From assembly GCA_018823905.1 (NCBI GenBank), contig JAHJHL010000182.1, forward strand, positions 1 through 45,025: a stretch of 45,025 bases of DNA. The letters are read 5' to 3'. The notes beneath the pieces are model-generated. The model had not been told where the DNA came from. It worked only from the letters and a program-made list of their open reading frames with translations, and ran no database searches. The DNA comes from Alphaproteobacteria bacterium (GTDB lineage: Bacteria; Pseudomonadota; Alphaproteobacteria; Sphingomonadales; Sphingomonadaceae). The position numbers and the translations under genes are program-made. This document shows, piece after piece, positions 32,974 to 40,950 of this stretch (its first letter is position 1; every line of letters starts with the position of its first letter).

Positions 32974-35787
32974 GTGATCCGCGCGGCGCTGACCCGATGG
33001 AAACCGGCGATTCTGGCCGGACTGGCGCTGGTGGGACTGGTTCCCGCTGGCGTTCAGGCCGTTGATAAAGCGCCGGTTTCGCTGGCGGCGGACAGCTGGG
33101 CGCCGAACGAAGATGACAGCTGGCTGTTCGACATGCGGTCGGGGCAATATCGGCTGGGTGACGGGGTGCGCGGGTACCAGACGCCGCAGGGGGTCTGTGT
33201 CGATCTCGCCGATGTCGTGCTGGCGCTCGACCTGGCGGTGCGCGTCGACAAGAAGTTGCGCCGCGCAACCGGCTGGGTGTTCGACGAACGGCGCAGCCTG
33301 GTGATCGACCGCGAGGCGGGCGAAGTGCGCGCGGGGAGCCAGAGTTTCCGACTCTCCGCAACGATGATTCGCGATACGCCGGCGGGCTGGTGCGTCGATC
33401 TCGACAGTTTGAACAGCTGGCTGGGTGTGCCGATCGTCGCGGACCTGTCGAACGCGGTGCTGCGGATCGAATCGAAGGACAAGCTGCCGTTCCAGCTCGC
33501 CGCCGAACGGCGCGCGCGCGCGGCGGGGATCCGTCCTGCGACGCGGTTCGACCTCGCCAGCCTGCCGCAGGCGTCGCGGCCGTATCAGACGTGGGCGACA
33601 CCCTCGGTCGATGTGGTCGCGTCGGCAGGGTTCGTGTCGGACAAGCGCGGCGGTTCCTATGTGCAGGGGCGGTATGAGGTTTTTGCGGCGGGCGAGGTGC
33701 TGGGGCAGAGTTTCGACGCGCGGCTGTCGTCGGATAATGAGGGGGTGCCCGACAGCCTGCGGATGCGACTGTATCGCACCGATCCCGAGGGGCGGTTGCT
33801 TGGCCCGCTGAAAGCGACGCATTATGCGGTGGGCGATGTCAGCCTGCTGTCGACCGGCGCGGTGGCGTCGTCGGCGCCGGGGCGCGGCGCGGTGGTCACC
33901 AACCGCCCGATCGAGCGCCCCGACAGCTTCGACAAAACGACGTTCCGCGGCGATCTGCCTGCGGGGTGGGACGCCGAACTCTATCGAAACGGGCAATTGC
34001 TGGCGTTCACCAGCCCCAACGGCGACGGTCGCTACGAGTTTCTGGACGTGCCGCTCCAATATGGCTCGAACCGCTTCGAGGTCGTGCTGTACGGCCCGCA
34101 GGGGCAAATCCGGCGCGAAATCAAGCAGGTGCAGGTGGGAATGGATTCGATCCCGCCGCAGCAGACCTGGTATTGGGCGGGCTTTGCGCAGGAGAATGCC
34201 GACCTGATCGAATTTGGCGGGCGGCGGCGCGGTCCGTTCCGGCGCGGCTGGCGCGGGACGCTGGGCCTAGAGCGCGGGCTTGATACGCGGACGTCGGTCG
34301 CGGCCTATGCCCACAGCCTGATGATCGAAAATGTCCGGCGCAACTACGCCGAAGTGGCGCTGCGTCGTTCGATCGGGCCGACCTTGCTTGAAGTTGGCGC
34401 CGCGCAAGCCGATGACGGCGGCGGCGCGGTACGCGCGAGCTGGCTCGCGGCGTTCGGCGAAACCTATGTCCGCGCCGACGCGATGCGCGGCTGGAACGGC
34501 TTTGTGTCCGACCGCTTTATCAGCAATATCAATGGTTTCTATTCGATCTCGGTCGATCAGTCGGTCAAGCTGGGGCAGACGGTGCTGCCGCTGCACTTCG
34601 ATGTGCGCCACATCGAACGGCGGTCCGGTATCGACAGTATCGAGGCGAGCGCGCGCGCGTCGGCGAGCTTCCGCGCGCTGACCTTTACCGGCCAGCTCGA
34701 CTGGAGCCGTACCAAGACGCCAATTGGCCCCGATCCGCCTGACAATCTGACCGCCAGTCTGCTCGCCAATGCCCGGATCGGGCGCGTCCGCCTGCGCGGT
34801 GAGGCGCGTTTTGCGCTGTCGGGCGACAGCAGCGATACGCGCGTGGCGCTGGTCGGCGAATGGGCGGGGAAGGGCGACGCCGAATGGCGTGCCGAGCTCG
34901 GCTATGATCGTGGGCTTGACCGCGCGCGCGTCGGCGCCGGATATACGCGCCGTTTCGATCGGTTACAGCTAAGTGGCTTCGGCGAAGTGGCGAGCGACGG
35001 GTCGCTCGCGGCGTCGCTGTCGCTCGCCTTCAGCCTGGGACCAAAGCCGAACGGCGGCTGGCGCGTGTCGAGCGAGAAGCTGGCGAGCCGCGGCCAAGTC
35101 ATCGCCGATGTCTGGATGGACGATAATGGCGATGGCATCCGCCAGTCGGGCGAGGCCGCGCTGGCAGGGGTGCCGCTGACCGCTGGCCACGCCTATATCG
35201 AGCAAGCGACGGGCGAGGATGGTCAGGGGGCAATCGACGGGCTCGAACCTTTCCGTCCGGTGCTGATCGGCATTGACGCCGGTAGCTTGCCCGATCCCTA
35301 TGTTCAGCCCGCGCTGCCGGGTGTGGTGGTCACGCCGCGCCCCGGCGTCGCGACGCGCGTTGCCCTGCCGATGGTCGCCGCGGGTGAAATCGAGGGAACC
35401 CTGCGCCGCGACGGTGGTAATCCGATCGAGGGATTGAGCCTGGAACTGGTCGATGCCGAAGGCCGCGTGCGCGCCACGACGCTGACCGAGTTCGACGGCT
35501 ATTTCCTGTTCGAAAGCGTCGCTTACGGGCGCTACACGGTGCGGCTGGGCAAGGCGTCGGCGGCCGCGCTGCGGCTCGACGACGGTTTTGCGATCGCGGC
35601 GGTGCCGGGCAAGGCAACGCCGCGGGTGCGGCTGGGGACGCTGGCGCTCAAGCCGCTGCCGCGCGATGTCGCGGTGCAGAATGAAGCGGTGACGGGCGAA
35701 GGCAATGGTGCGCGCGGGCCGCCGGGGGCACCGCCCGATGGCGAAGCAGCCTTAGTAGATTCGACCATATTGCCCGGCGTCATCTGA
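32974..35787 (+). CDS. Usher-like outer-membrane protein with carboxypeptidase-regulatory-like domain
   Basis: The 937-residue protein starts at GTG 32974 and has a signal peptide (about 1-29). Two repeated SH3-like strand units each contain one cysteine (GVCVDLADVV, GWCVDLDSLN; about 60-165). An usher-plug-like segment at about 330-390 reads AELYRNGQLLAFTSPNGDGRYEFLDVPL then YGSNRFEVVLYGPQGQIRR. A long barrel-like region follows (about 400-690). The tail has an SdrD-like DVWMDDNGDGIRQSGEAAL (about 712) and a carboxypeptidase-regulatory-like EGTLRRDGGNPIEGLSLEL domain (about 806-858). It probably secretes or anchors the DUF4402 fibre, but it is not a classical PapC/FimD usher. The ribosome binding site is weak and distant. 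Confidence 0.75.
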   Translation: MIRAALTRWKPAILAGLALVGLVPAGVQAVDKAPVSLAADSWAPNEDDSWLFDMRSGQYRLGDGVRGYQTPQGVCVDLADVVLALDLAVRVDKKLRRATGWVFDERRSLVIDREAGEVRAGSQSFRLSATMIRDTPAGWCVDLDSLNSWLGVPIVADLSNAVLRIESKDKLPFQLAAERRARAAGIRPATRFDLASLPQASRPYQTWATPSVDVVASAGFVSDKRGGSYVQGRYEVFAAGEVLGQSFDARLSSDNEGVPDSLRMRLYRTDPEGRLLGPLKATHYAVGDVSLLSTGAVASSAPGRGAVVTNRPIERPDSFDKTTFRGDLPAGWDAELYRNGQLLAFTSPNGDGRYEFLDVPLQYGSNRFEVVLYGPQGQIRREIKQVQVGMDSIPPQQTWYWAGFAQENADLIEFGGRRRGPFRRGWRGTLGLERGLDTRTSVAAYAHSLMIENVRRNYAEVALRRSIGPTLLEVGAAQADDGGGAVRASWLAAFGETYVRADAMRGWNGFVSDRFISNINGFYSISVDQSVKLGQTVLPLHFDVRHIERRSGIDSIEASARASASFRALTFTGQLDWSRTKTPIGPDPPDNLTASLLANARIGRVRLRGEARFALSGDSSDTRVALVGEWAGKGDAEWRAELGYDRGLDRARVGAGYTRRFDRLQLSGFGEVASDGSLAASLSLAFSLGPKPNGGWRVSSEKLASRGQVIADVWMDDNGDGIRQSGEAALAGVPLTAGHAYIEQATGEDGQGAIDGLEPFRPVLIGIDAGSLPDPYVQPALPGVVVTPRPGVATRVALPMVAAGEIEGTLRRDGGNPIEGLSLELVDAEGRVRATTLTEFDGYFLFESVAYGRYTVRLGKASAAALRLDDGFAIAAVPGKATPRVRLGTLALKPLPRDVAVQNEAVTGEGNGARGPPGAPPDGEAALVDSTILPGVI

Positions 35788-35799
35788 CGCGAACAAGAC

Positions 35800-35815
35800 A
35801 TAAAGAAATCTTTAT
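35800..35815. promoter_or_regulatory. Palindromic operator candidate upstream of metE promoter
   Basis: ATAAAGA-AA-TCTTTAT is a perfect inverted repeat 7 bp before the -35 element. AT-rich palindromes of this kind precede methionine-cycle genes in proteobacteria and are bound by ArsR-type SAH-responsive regulators (SahR-like). The assignment to SahR is inference. Confidence 0.45.
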
Positions 35816-35822
35816 ATCCTTG

Positions 35823-35850
35823 TTGACATGGCCACCGGTAGCGCTAGGTT
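35823..35850 (+). promoter_or_regulatory. metE promoter
   Basis: TTGACA (35823-35828), a 16-bp spacer and TAGGTT (35845-35850). The predicted transcript starts at about 35857, right at the beginning of the riboswitch. Confidence 0.65.
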
Positions 35851-35857
35851 GGCGATC

Positions 35858-36038
35858 GTCGAGGTTCTTTACGTCGCCGCGCGGCGTAAAGCTAAGACGG
35901 GAAGCCGGTGAAAAACCGGCGCTGCCCCCGCAACTGTAAGCGGTGAGCGGCGGTCGATACGTGTCACTGGTTCGCAAGGAGCCGGGAAGGCCAGACCGCC
36001 GTGCTGATCCGTGAGCCAGGAGACCTGCCTCGTCAGAT
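35858..36038 (+). promoter_or_regulatory. Cobalamin (B12) riboswitch
   Basis: The conserved aptamer elements are present in order: AAGACGGGAAGCCGGTGA, the GCTGCCCCCGCAACTG core with GTAAGCGG, CACTGG, GGGAAGGCCAGAC and the final GAGCCAGGAGACCTGCC. It leads into metE. When cobalamin is plentiful the riboswitch normally shuts off the B12-independent methionine synthase so that MetH is used. Confidence 0.96.
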
Positions 36039-36137
36039 ACGTCCTCCGGCGGGGTGTCCGGTCAGGTCGCATGCATGGCTGCGCCCGACCCTTGCTTCGC
36101 GGGCGCTGAGCACCGTGTTCGTGCGTCTGTCTGTCGC

Positions 36138-36155
36138 CCTTGCCCTTTTGCAAGG
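36138..36155 (+). promoter_or_regulatory. Hairpin covering the metE ribosome binding site
   Basis: CCTTGC (36138-36143) pairs with GCAAGG (36150-36155) around a CCTTTT loop. The 3' arm contains the AAGG Shine-Dalgarno 8 nt before the metE ATG. It is a likely translational expression platform for the riboswitch. Confidence 0.5.
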
Positions 36156-36163
36156 TGCCAAAC

Positions 36164-38476
36164 ATGACTGTCAGCGTCGCCACTCTCGGTTTTCCCCGCA
36201 TCGGCCTGCGCCGTGAGCTCAAATTCGCGCTTGAAAGCTATTGGTCCGGCAAGTCGTCGCTTGCCATGCTTCAGACCGCAGCGTCGGGTCTCCGCGTGGC
36301 GGGCTGGGCGCGGCAGAAGGCGCTCGGAGCTGATATCCTGCCCTCGAACGACTTCTCGCTCTACGACCATGTTCTCGACACCAGCGCGCTGATTGGAGCG
36401 GTTCCGGCGCGCTACGACTGGTCCGGCGACACCGTCGGGGCCGACACCTATTTCGCGATGGCACGCGGCGCGCAGGGGCCATCGGCCTGTGGCCACAATC
36501 ACGACACCACGGCGCAGGAAATGACCAAATGGTTCGACACCAATTATCATTTCATGGTTCCCGAACTCGCCGCGGGCCAGACGTTCAAGATCGCCTCGAC
36601 CAAGATTTTCGACGAGTTTGCGGAAGCAAAGGCGCTTGGTTATCAGACGCGTCCCGTCCTCCTTGGCCCGGTCAGCTATCTGATGCTCGCCAAAGGCAAG
36701 GCGGTCGAGCCGCTTGCGTTGCTGCCGCAGTTGCTCGACGTTTACGCCGAAATCCTTTCGCGCCTTGCAAAAGCGGGCGCCGAGTGGGTCCAGATTGACG
36801 AGCCGTGCCTTGTACTCGACCTCTCGGACGAACAGCGCACGGCATTCGAGCGCGCCTACGCCCGTCTCGCGACACGCGGGGCAAAGCTGATGCTGACGAC
36901 CTATTTCGGCGGCCTCGGCGACAACCTCGACCTCGTGGCCGACCTGCCGGTCCACGGACTGCACCTCGACCTCGTCCGTGCTCCCGACCAGCTCGAACCA
37001 GCCCTGGCGAAGCTTCAGCCGCACGTTCTTCTCTCGCTGGGCATCATTGACGGGCGCAATGTCTGGCGCGCCAACCTTCCCGACCTCTACTGGCGTTTCA
37101 AGGCGCTGGCCGGCGAACGCGACCTCATCCTTGCGCCGAGCTGTTCGCTGCTTCACGTCCCGGTCGATCTCGCGCTCGAACCCACGCTCGAACCCGAAAT
37201 CGGTCAATGGCTGGCCTTTGCGGCGCAAAAGATCGAAGAACTTGCCGCGCTCGCCAAGGCGCTGAACGAGGGCGAGGACGCAAGTTTTGCTGCCTTCTCG
37301 GCCTCGCGCATTGCTGCCGTCGCACGGCAGACTTCGCCCAGGATCCACGATCCCGCCGTCGCCGCCCGCCTCGCCGCGCTCGAAGGCGCCGCGCCGCACC
37401 GGGCCTCCCCCTTCGCTGCGCGTCGCCACGCGCAGCAGTCGCGGCTTGCCCTCCCCGCCTACCCGACCACGACGATCGGTTCGTTCCCGCAAACCCCCGA
37501 GGTCCGCAAGGCGCGCGCCGCCTATATCAAGGGGGAGATCGACGCCGCTGCTTATGACCAATATCTGCGCGTCGAGACACGTGCGGCGGTCAAATGGCAG
37601 GAGGACATCGGCCTCGACGTCCTTGTCCACGGCGAGTTCGAGCGCAACGACATGGTGCAATATTTCGGCGAGCAGCTGTCGGGCTTCGCCTTCACCCGCG
37701 CGGGCTGGGTGCAAAGCTATGGTTCGCGCTGCGTCCGCCCGCCGATCCTCTATGGTGACGTCTCGCGCCCCGCACCGATGACGGTCGACTGGTGGCGCTA
37801 TGCGCAGGACCAGACCGATAAGCCGATGAAGGGCATGCTCACCGGCCCCGTCACCATCCTCAACTGGTCGTTCGTCCGCGACGACCAGCCGCGCGCCGCG
37901 AGCTGCCGCCAGATCGCGCTGGCGATCCGCGACGAGGTACAGGATCTGGAGACAGCCGGTGCCGCGGTCATCCAGATCGACGAGGCGGCGCTGCGCGAAG
38001 GCCTGCCGCTGCGCCGCGCCGAATGGCAGCATTATCTGGACTGGGCGGTCGAAAGTTTCCGCATTGCGTCGTCGGGCGTCCACGACGACACGCAGATCCA
38101 CACCCATATGTGCTATTCGGAGTTTAACGACATCATCCGCGCGATCGGCGACATGGACGCCGACGTCATCTCGATCGAGACGGCTCGCTCGCAGATGGAG
38201 CTGCTCGACGCCTTCGCCAGCTATGCCTATCCCAACGAGGTCGGCCCCGGCGTCTATGACATCCACAGCCCGCGTATCCCCGTCGAGCGTGAGATGACCG
38301 ACCTGCTCACATTGGCGGGCAAACATTTGCCGTCCGTGCAAATCTGGGTGAACCCCGATTGCGGGCTCAAAACGCGCAAATGGGACGAGGTGCGCCCGGC
38401 GTTGGTGGCGATGGTCGCGGCGGCCAAATCCATGCGTAACAGCGCCCGCATCAAGGAAGCGTATGATGCAAACTGA
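36164..38476 (+). CDS. metE: Cobalamin-independent methionine synthase
   Basis: The 770-residue protein opens with VATLGFPRIGLRRELKFALE and ends with the catalytic barrel. Zinc ligands are H648 and C650 in HTHMCYSEF and C733 in VNPDCGLKTR; the TTTIGSFPQT motif near 440 and the DVLVHGEFERNDMVQYF substrate segment are also present. MetE transfers methyl from methyltetrahydrofolate triglutamate to homocysteine without B12. ATG 36164 (MTVSVATLGFPRIG) is preceded by AAGG within a hairpin. Upstream lie a promoter, a palindromic operator candidate and a B12 riboswitch, so its control is multilayered. It overlaps the next gene by 14 bp. Confidence 0.97.
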   Translation: MTVSVATLGFPRIGLRRELKFALESYWSGKSSLAMLQTAASGLRVAGWARQKALGADILPSNDFSLYDHVLDTSALIGAVPARYDWSGDTVGADTYFAMARGAQGPSACGHNHDTTAQEMTKWFDTNYHFMVPELAAGQTFKIASTKIFDEFAEAKALGYQTRPVLLGPVSYLMLAKGKAVEPLALLPQLLDVYAEILSRLAKAGAEWVQIDEPCLVLDLSDEQRTAFERAYARLATRGAKLMLTTYFGGLGDNLDLVADLPVHGLHLDLVRAPDQLEPALAKLQPHVLLSLGIIDGRNVWRANLPDLYWRFKALAGERDLILAPSCSLLHVPVDLALEPTLEPEIGQWLAFAAQKIEELAALAKALNEGEDASFAAFSASRIAAVARQTSPRIHDPAVAARLAALEGAAPHRASPFAARRHAQQSRLALPAYPTTTIGSFPQTPEVRKARAAYIKGEIDAAAYDQYLRVETRAAVKWQEDIGLDVLVHGEFERNDMVQYFGEQLSGFAFTRAGWVQSYGSRCVRPPILYGDVSRPAPMTVDWWRYAQDQTDKPMKGMLTGPVTILNWSFVRDDQPRAASCRQIALAIRDEVQDLETAGAAVIQIDEAALREGLPLRRAEWQHYLDWAVESFRIASSGVHDDTQIHTHMCYSEFNDIIRAIGDMDADVISIETARSQMELLDAFASYAYPNEVGPGVYDIHSPRIPVEREMTDLLTLAGKHLPSVQIWVNPDCGLKTRKWDEVRPALVAMVAAAKSMRNSARIKEAYDAN

Positions 38477-38864
38477 ACCCAGGATTCCCGACGGCCAGCC
38501 GGCGGTGCGGGTCACCGCGATGCCCGCCAATGCCAATGTCTATGGCGACATTTTCGGCGGCTGGCTGATGGCGCAGATGGATCTGGCGGCGTCGTCGGTG
38601 GCGTCGCGCCACGCACGCGGCCGTGCGGTGACGATTTCGGTGGAAGGCATGACCTTCCACCGTCCGGTCTTTGTCGGCGACGAGGTTTCGGTGTTCGCCC
38701 GTCTAGCCAAGGTTGGGCGGACGTCGATGCACGTCGAGGTCGAAGCGTGGGCACGCGACCGTCACGCCGACGAGGATAACCGGGTCACCCAGGCGGTGTT
38801 CATTTTCGTCGCCGTGGGGCCGGATCGGCGACCGCGGGCCGTGACGCCCCTCGCTGCAGCTTAG
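38463..38864 (+). CDS. Acyl-CoA thioesterase (hotdog fold, YciA-like)
   Basis: The 133-residue hotdog-fold protein contains VRVTAMPANANVYGDIFGGWLMAQMDLAASSVA, where the central helix follows the conserved DIFGGWLM, then AVTISVEGMTFHRPVFVGDEVSVFARLAKVGRTSMHVEVEAW. This is the acyl-CoA thioesterase group (YciA type) that hydrolyses medium- or long-chain acyl-CoA. Either of two tandem ATGs (38463, 38466) could start it. It overlaps the metE 3' end by 14 bp, so it is probably read from the metE transcript, although no functional link is obvious. Confidence 0.86.
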   Translation: MMQTEPRIPDGQPAVRVTAMPANANVYGDIFGGWLMAQMDLAASSVASRHARGRAVTISVEGMTFHRPVFVGDEVSVFARLAKVGRTSMHVEVEAWARDRHADEDNRVTQAVFIFVAVGPDRRPRAVTPLAAA

Positions 38865-38957
38865 CCAGCGGTATATTCAGCCAGCCAAATTAACCACTTT
38901 TTATCCATGATTGGCCACAGCGGAGGGGAGCATGAATTTGCCTGTGGGGAATAATCA

Positions 38958-40493
38958 ATGTCCGATGCTTTTGGTTCGAAGAACCGCCCGACGAGTGCCG
39001 ACGTCGCCATCATTGGCGCGGGCCCGGCCGGACTGACTGCCGCTTACCAGCTGACCCAGCAGGGTTACCGGGTGACGGTGATCGAAAAGGATCCGATCTA
39101 TGTCGGCGGCATTAGCCGCACGGTCGAGCATGAGGGCTTTCGCTTCGACATCGGCGGACATCGATTCTTTTCTAAGAGCCGCGAAGTCGTCGATCTGTGG
39201 AACGAGATCCTTCCCGACGATTTTATCGAGCGGCCGCGGATGAGCCGCATCTATTATGAGGGCAAATTTTACAGCTATCCGCTGCGCGCGTTCGAGGCGC
39301 TGTGGAACCTGGGCGTCGTACGCTCGACTTTGTGCATGGTCAGCTATGCCAAGGCGAAGCTGCTGCCGAACAAGAAGGTGCGCAGTTTCGAAGACTGGAC
39401 GATCAACCAGTTCGGGCAGAAGCTCTATTCGATCTTTTTCAAGACCTACACCGAGAAGGTGTGGGGTATGCCGTGCGACGAAATGTCGGCCGATTGGGCG
39501 GCGCAGCGCATCAAGGGGCTTTCGCTCGGTGGCGCGGTGCTCGACGGGCTCAAGCGCAGCCTGGGGCTAAACAAGCGTCCGAATGACGGCATGGCGACCA
39601 AGACGCTGCTCGAAACCTTTCGCTATCCGCGGCTCGGCCCCGGCATGATGTGGGACGCGGCGCGCGACAAGGTTGTCGCGGGCGGCAACCATGTGCTGAT
39701 GGCGCACAGCTTCAAGCAGCTGACGCAGGATCAGGTGAGCGGCCGCTGGCGGCTGACTGCGAACGGGCCGGACGGCGACGTGGTGATCGACGCGGCACAT
39801 GTGATCAGCTCGGCGCCGATGCGCGAGCTGGCGGCGCGCATCCATCCGCTGCCCGCCTGCGCGCTGAATGCGGCGCCGAAGCTGAAATATCGCGACTTTT
39901 TGACCGTCGCGCTGAAGATCCGCTCGGAGGATCTGTTCCCCGACAACTGGATCTATATCCACGACAGCAAGGTGCAGGTCGGCCGGGTGCAGAATTTCCG
40001 CAGCTGGTCACCCGAAATGGTGCCCGATCCCGCGATCGCGTGCGTTGGGCTCGAATATTTCTGCTTCGAAGGCGACGGACTGTGGGTGTCGAGCGACGAC
40101 GACCTGATTGCGCTGGCGACGAAGGAGATGGCGATCCTCGGCCTCTGCGATCCGGGTGATGTCGTCGGCGGCGCAGTGGTGCGGCAGGAAAAGGCCTATC
40201 CGGTCTATGATGACGACTATGCCGCGCATGTCGAAACGATGCGAAGCGAACTCGAGGCGCGTTACCCGACGCTGCACATGGTCGGGCGCAACGGCATGCA
40301 CCGTTACAACAACCAGGATCATGCGATGATGACCGCGATGCTGACGGTGCGCAATATCGTCGCGGGCGAGCGGATCTATGACATCTGGGGCGTCAACGAG
40401 GATGCCGAATATCATGAGAGCGGTACCGAGGGTGAGCAGGCGGCGTTGGCGTCGGTTCGTGAGGTTCCGGCGCGCGTGACGAAGGCCGCCTGA
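38958..40493 (+). CDS. NAD(P)/FAD-dependent oxidoreductase (UDP-galactopyranose mutase/amine-oxidase-like)
   Basis: The 511-residue flavoprotein has a Rossmann FAD site VAIIGAGPAGLTAAYQLTQQG (split at residue 20) and GGISRTVEHEGFRFDIGGHRFFSKS, a pattern shared by UDP-galactopyranose mutase and protoporphyrinogen-oxidase-like proteins. Later motifs include FKTYTEKVWGMPCDEMSADWAAQRI and the C-terminal GRNGMHRYNNQDHAMMTA that completes the FAD site. Related proteins are found in cell-surface glycan clusters. A GGGGA ribosome binding site precedes the ATG. The next genes, GtrA and a GT-C-like protein, support a glycan role, but the reaction is not known. Confidence 0.8.
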   Translation: MSDAFGSKNRPTSADVAIIGAGPAGLTAAYQLTQQGYRVTVIEKDPIYVGGISRTVEHEGFRFDIGGHRFFSKSREVVDLWNEILPDDFIERPRMSRIYYEGKFYSYPLRAFEALWNLGVVRSTLCMVSYAKAKLLPNKKVRSFEDWTINQFGQKLYSIFFKTYTEKVWGMPCDEMSADWAAQRIKGLSLGGAVLDGLKRSLGLNKRPNDGMATKTLLETFRYPRLGPGMMWDAARDKVVAGGNHVLMAHSFKQLTQDQVSGRWRLTANGPDGDVVIDAAHVISSAPMRELAARIHPLPACALNAAPKLKYRDFLTVALKIRSEDLFPDNWIYIHDSKVQVGRVQNFRSWSPEMVPDPAIACVGLEYFCFEGDGLWVSSDDDLIALATKEMAILGLCDPGDVVGGAVVRQEKAYPVYDDDYAAHVETMRSELEARYPTLHMVGRNGMHRYNNQDHAMMTAMLTVRNIVAGERIYDIWGVNEDAEYHESGTEGEQAALASVREVPARVTKAA

Positions 40494-40518
40494 GGCCTTG
40501 GCCGGAGGGGTTCTTGCC

Positions 40519-40950
40519 ATGCTCCCTGTCAACAAACTGATCGGAGCGGTCCGCCGCGGCGAGATTCGCTGGCTGAACTATCTGCTCGCGAGCGTGCTCG
40601 CGCTGGGAAGCGACGCTGGCCTGTTCCTGCTGCTGCTCGATTCGGGGCTGGCGCCGATGCCGGCGTCGGCGGTCGGCTATTGCGCCGGGATATTGGTTCA
40701 CTGGCTGGTGTCGAGCCGCCTCGTCTTTGCCGACGGCGCCGCGGCGCGCGGCACGGGTGAGCGCCATCGCCAGAAAATGCTGTTTGTCGGATCGGCACTG
40801 GTCGGTCTTGCCGTCACGACGGCGATCGTGGGTACCGGCAGCGCGCTCGGGCTCGACCCGCGGCTGGCCAAGCTCGCGGCGATTATTGTCAGTTTCCAGA
40901 CTACCTATTTGCTCCGCCGTCATATCGTGTTCCGGGCCGCCGCGGCGTGA
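40519..40950 (+). CDS. GtrA family membrane protein
   Basis: The 143-residue protein has four predicted membrane helices: NYLLASVLALGSDAGLFLLLLDSGL, ASAVGYCAGILVHWLVSSRLVF, LFVGSALVGLAVTTAIVG and KLAAIIVSFQTTYLLRRHIVF. This is the GtrA pattern, a proposed flippase for undecaprenyl-phosphate-linked sugars. GGAGGGG lies about 9 nt before ATG 40519, making that start firm; a longer TTG reading is rejected. Usually GtrA comes with a GtrB glycosyltransferase. Here the neighbours are an FAD oxidoreductase and a GT-C-like protein instead. Confidence 0.88.
   Translation: MLPVNKLIGAVRRGEIRWLNYLLASVLALGSDAGLFLLLLDSGLAPMPASAVGYCAGILVHWLVSSRLVFADGAAARGTGERHRQKMLFVGSALVGLAVTTAIVGTGSALGLDPRLAKLAAIIVSFQTTYLLRRHIVFRAAAA

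Noticed and set aside
32032..34107. A 691-codon open frame antisense to the chaperone and usher-like genes
   Set aside because: Arg/His-rich composition typical of antisense shadows in GC-rich DNA; the sense frames have signal peptides and family motifs.
36062..38536. An 824-codon open frame antisense to metE
   Set aside because: It is the mirror frame of a high-GC gene whose sense product is a full-length MetE with zinc ligands. The antisense translation has no recognisable domain and covers the riboswitch-proximal region.
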